From Promethearchaeota archaeon (GTDB lineage: Archaea; Asgardarchaeota; Lokiarchaeia; Sigynarchaeales; SOKP01), in assembly GCA_016839635.1 (NCBI GenBank), contig JAEOTV010000148.1, forward strand, positions 1 through 24,199: a stretch of 24,199 nt of DNA, given 5' to 3'. The position numbers were made by a program, and so were the translations under genes. Below are positions 23,569-24,199 of this stretch, in pieces. Under the pieces are notes generated by a model. That model ran no database searches. It had not been told where the DNA came from and saw only the letters and a program-made list of their open reading frames with translations. The first letter of the stretch is position 1. The number at the start of each line of letters is the position of its first letter.

Positions 23569-23667
23569 TTTAATATCTTGAAAATTCGGAAAAATCAATT
23601 GTTTCAGAATATCTTGATATGTGAGAAAGTATAATTACCCAGAAATATTAAGAATAATATTTATATA
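23569..23667 (+). repeat. Promoter-like repeat module, copy 2
   Basis: Second copy of the module: AATAT cores at 23572 and 23608 (36 bases apart) and a TATA box TTTATATA at 23660, 52 bases after the second core. The first element (TAATATCTTGAAAATTCGGAAAAATCA) is close to those in copy 1, the second more diverged (GAATATCTTGATATGTGAGAAAG). This copy is nearest to the substrate-binding protein gene and is probably its main promoter, with a leader of about 105 bases. Confidence 0.5.
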
Positions 23668-23793
23668 ACAAATCTGCGTGTTTTAATTAATCTATAATTT
23701 ATCAATAAAAATAAAGTAAAAACTGTAAAGGTTTACTTTTAAAAAAACAAAATTTTTAACAAAAAATCAAAAAAATAATTCCGTGTATGTATT

Positions 23794-24199
23794 ATGGAAA
23801 TGGAGAAAAAAAATTTAGCGATAATCATCTTAGCAGTAGTATTAGCTGCCTCTGGTGTTGGAAACGTTATTTTAGCTATGCTGACTGTTATTGAAACACC
23901 TCCTACTGGAGAAGTCCTTAAAATAGCAAGTACTTCCAACCCAGTTACAATGGATCCTATGGATGCATGGGATAGTGTTTCAAATGATATGCTTCGTCAA
24001 GTAGTTGAACCTCTAATTGCTACAGATTTAACTGACCCAACCTTTCCACTTGTTGGAAGGCTTGCTGTAGACTGGGATTTCAATATTGGTGAAGGTGGAA
24101 AGTATAATAATATCACATTTTATCTACGTGAAAATGTATATTTCCATGATGGTGAGCTATTTACCGGAGAAGATGTGATTCACACATTCGAAAGAATTA
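23794..24199 (+). CDS. ABC transporter substrate-binding protein, family 5 (3' end outside window)
   Basis: The first 135 residues of a lipid- or membrane-anchored binding protein of the DppA/OppA type (SBP family 5), which captures peptides, oligosaccharides or metal chelates outside the cell for an ABC importer. The N terminus is a positively charged start followed by a hydrophobic stretch (LAIIILAVVLAASGVGNVIL) with no lipobox cysteine, as in archaeal membrane-tethered binding proteins. The mature part shows family landmarks: TMDPMDAWDSVS, QVVEPLIA, LAVDWDF, ITFYLRENVYFHDGELFTGEDVIHTFERI; the phrase FHDGxxFTAxDV is the classic signature. ATG at 23794 or 23800 may start it. Transport partners are expected downstream, outside the window. 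Confidence 0.9.
   Translation, partial: MEMEKKNLAIIILAVVLAASGVGNVILAMLTVIETPPTGEVLKIASTSNPVTMDPMDAWDSVSNDMLRQVVEPLIATDLTDPTFPLVGRLAVDWDFNIGEGGKYNNITFYLRENVYFHDGELFTGEDVIHTFERI

Larger units (their letters stand above)
22962..23793. other. Long non-coding regulatory region between cutA and the substrate-binding protein gene
   Basis: About 830 bases with no credible gene on either strand; the longest frames are antisense or interrupted and no tRNA-like cloverleaf was seen. It is very AT-rich. It holds the cutA TATA box, an 18-bp palindrome, two copies of a promoter-like module, a third TATA-like stretch (TTTATATC near 23391), and a two-tier hairpin. The amount of structure suggests that the transporter gene downstream is tightly controlled. 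Confidence 0.7.

Noticed and set aside
23150..23640. Repeated 27-base elements considered as a CRISPR array
   Set aside because: There are only four diverged copies at unequal distances (36, 380, 36) with no uniform spacers and no cas genes; the fixed distance to TATA boxes fits promoter modules better.
23739..23939. Minus-strand frame of 66 residues
   Set aside because: It is antisense to the start of the substrate-binding protein, which has a signal-anchor and clear family motifs.

Overview
The window reads as a compact, strongly AT-rich archaeal chromosome segment. The gene set is archaeal: archaeal-type S-adenosylmethionine synthetase, Pelota, an Elf1-type zinc-ribbon elongation factor, an archaeal Sm-like protein, HypB, CutA and archaeal radical SAM families. 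Several genes have a eukaryote-like flavour: AN1 zinc fingers fused to intramembrane-protease folds, a WH2-like actin-binding microprotein, a polyproline coiled-coil protein and a BAR-like coiled coil. Together these suggest an Asgard archaeon, probably of the Lokiarchaeia type. That placement is an inference from gene content only; no rRNA or tRNA gene was seen.

Layout. Positions 1-5779 are mostly plus-strand single genes: the end of the SAM synthetase gene, small zinc-ribbon proteins, an AN1-S2P metalloprotease, an AN1 protein with a degenerate rhomboid domain, HypB and an Sm-like protein. Positions 5808-14811 hold one co-directional minus-strand run of eight tightly spaced genes. In transcription order they are: an unrecognised coiled-coil protein, a duplicated zinc-ribbon protein, two unrecognised helical proteins, a classic AAA ATPase, a charged coiled-coil protein, a short SMC-like protein whose ATPase motifs are gone, and a small ScpB/KITE-like tandem winged-helix protein. 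I cannot match this operon to a named system; it is the best candidate for an undescribed machine.

Positions 14935-19392 hold Elf1 (plus strand), then, on the minus strand, the polyproline coiled-coil protein, the BAR-like protein, a COG2100-like radical SAM protein, Pelota, and the 50-residue WH2-like protein. The first two and the last could form a small actin or membrane remodelling toolkit. Positions 19485-22961 are a minus-strand operon: cutA, a membrane-anchored degenerate alpha/beta-hydrolase-like protein, a nucleotidyltransferase, a COG2108-like radical SAM protein and a RimI-like acetyltransferase.

Positions 22962-23793 are a long non-coding regulatory region. It carries an 18-bp perfect palindrome, two copies of a promoter module with identical internal spacing, and a two-tier hairpin. 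It leads into the start of a peptide/oligosaccharide-type ABC transporter substrate-binding protein that runs off the window end.
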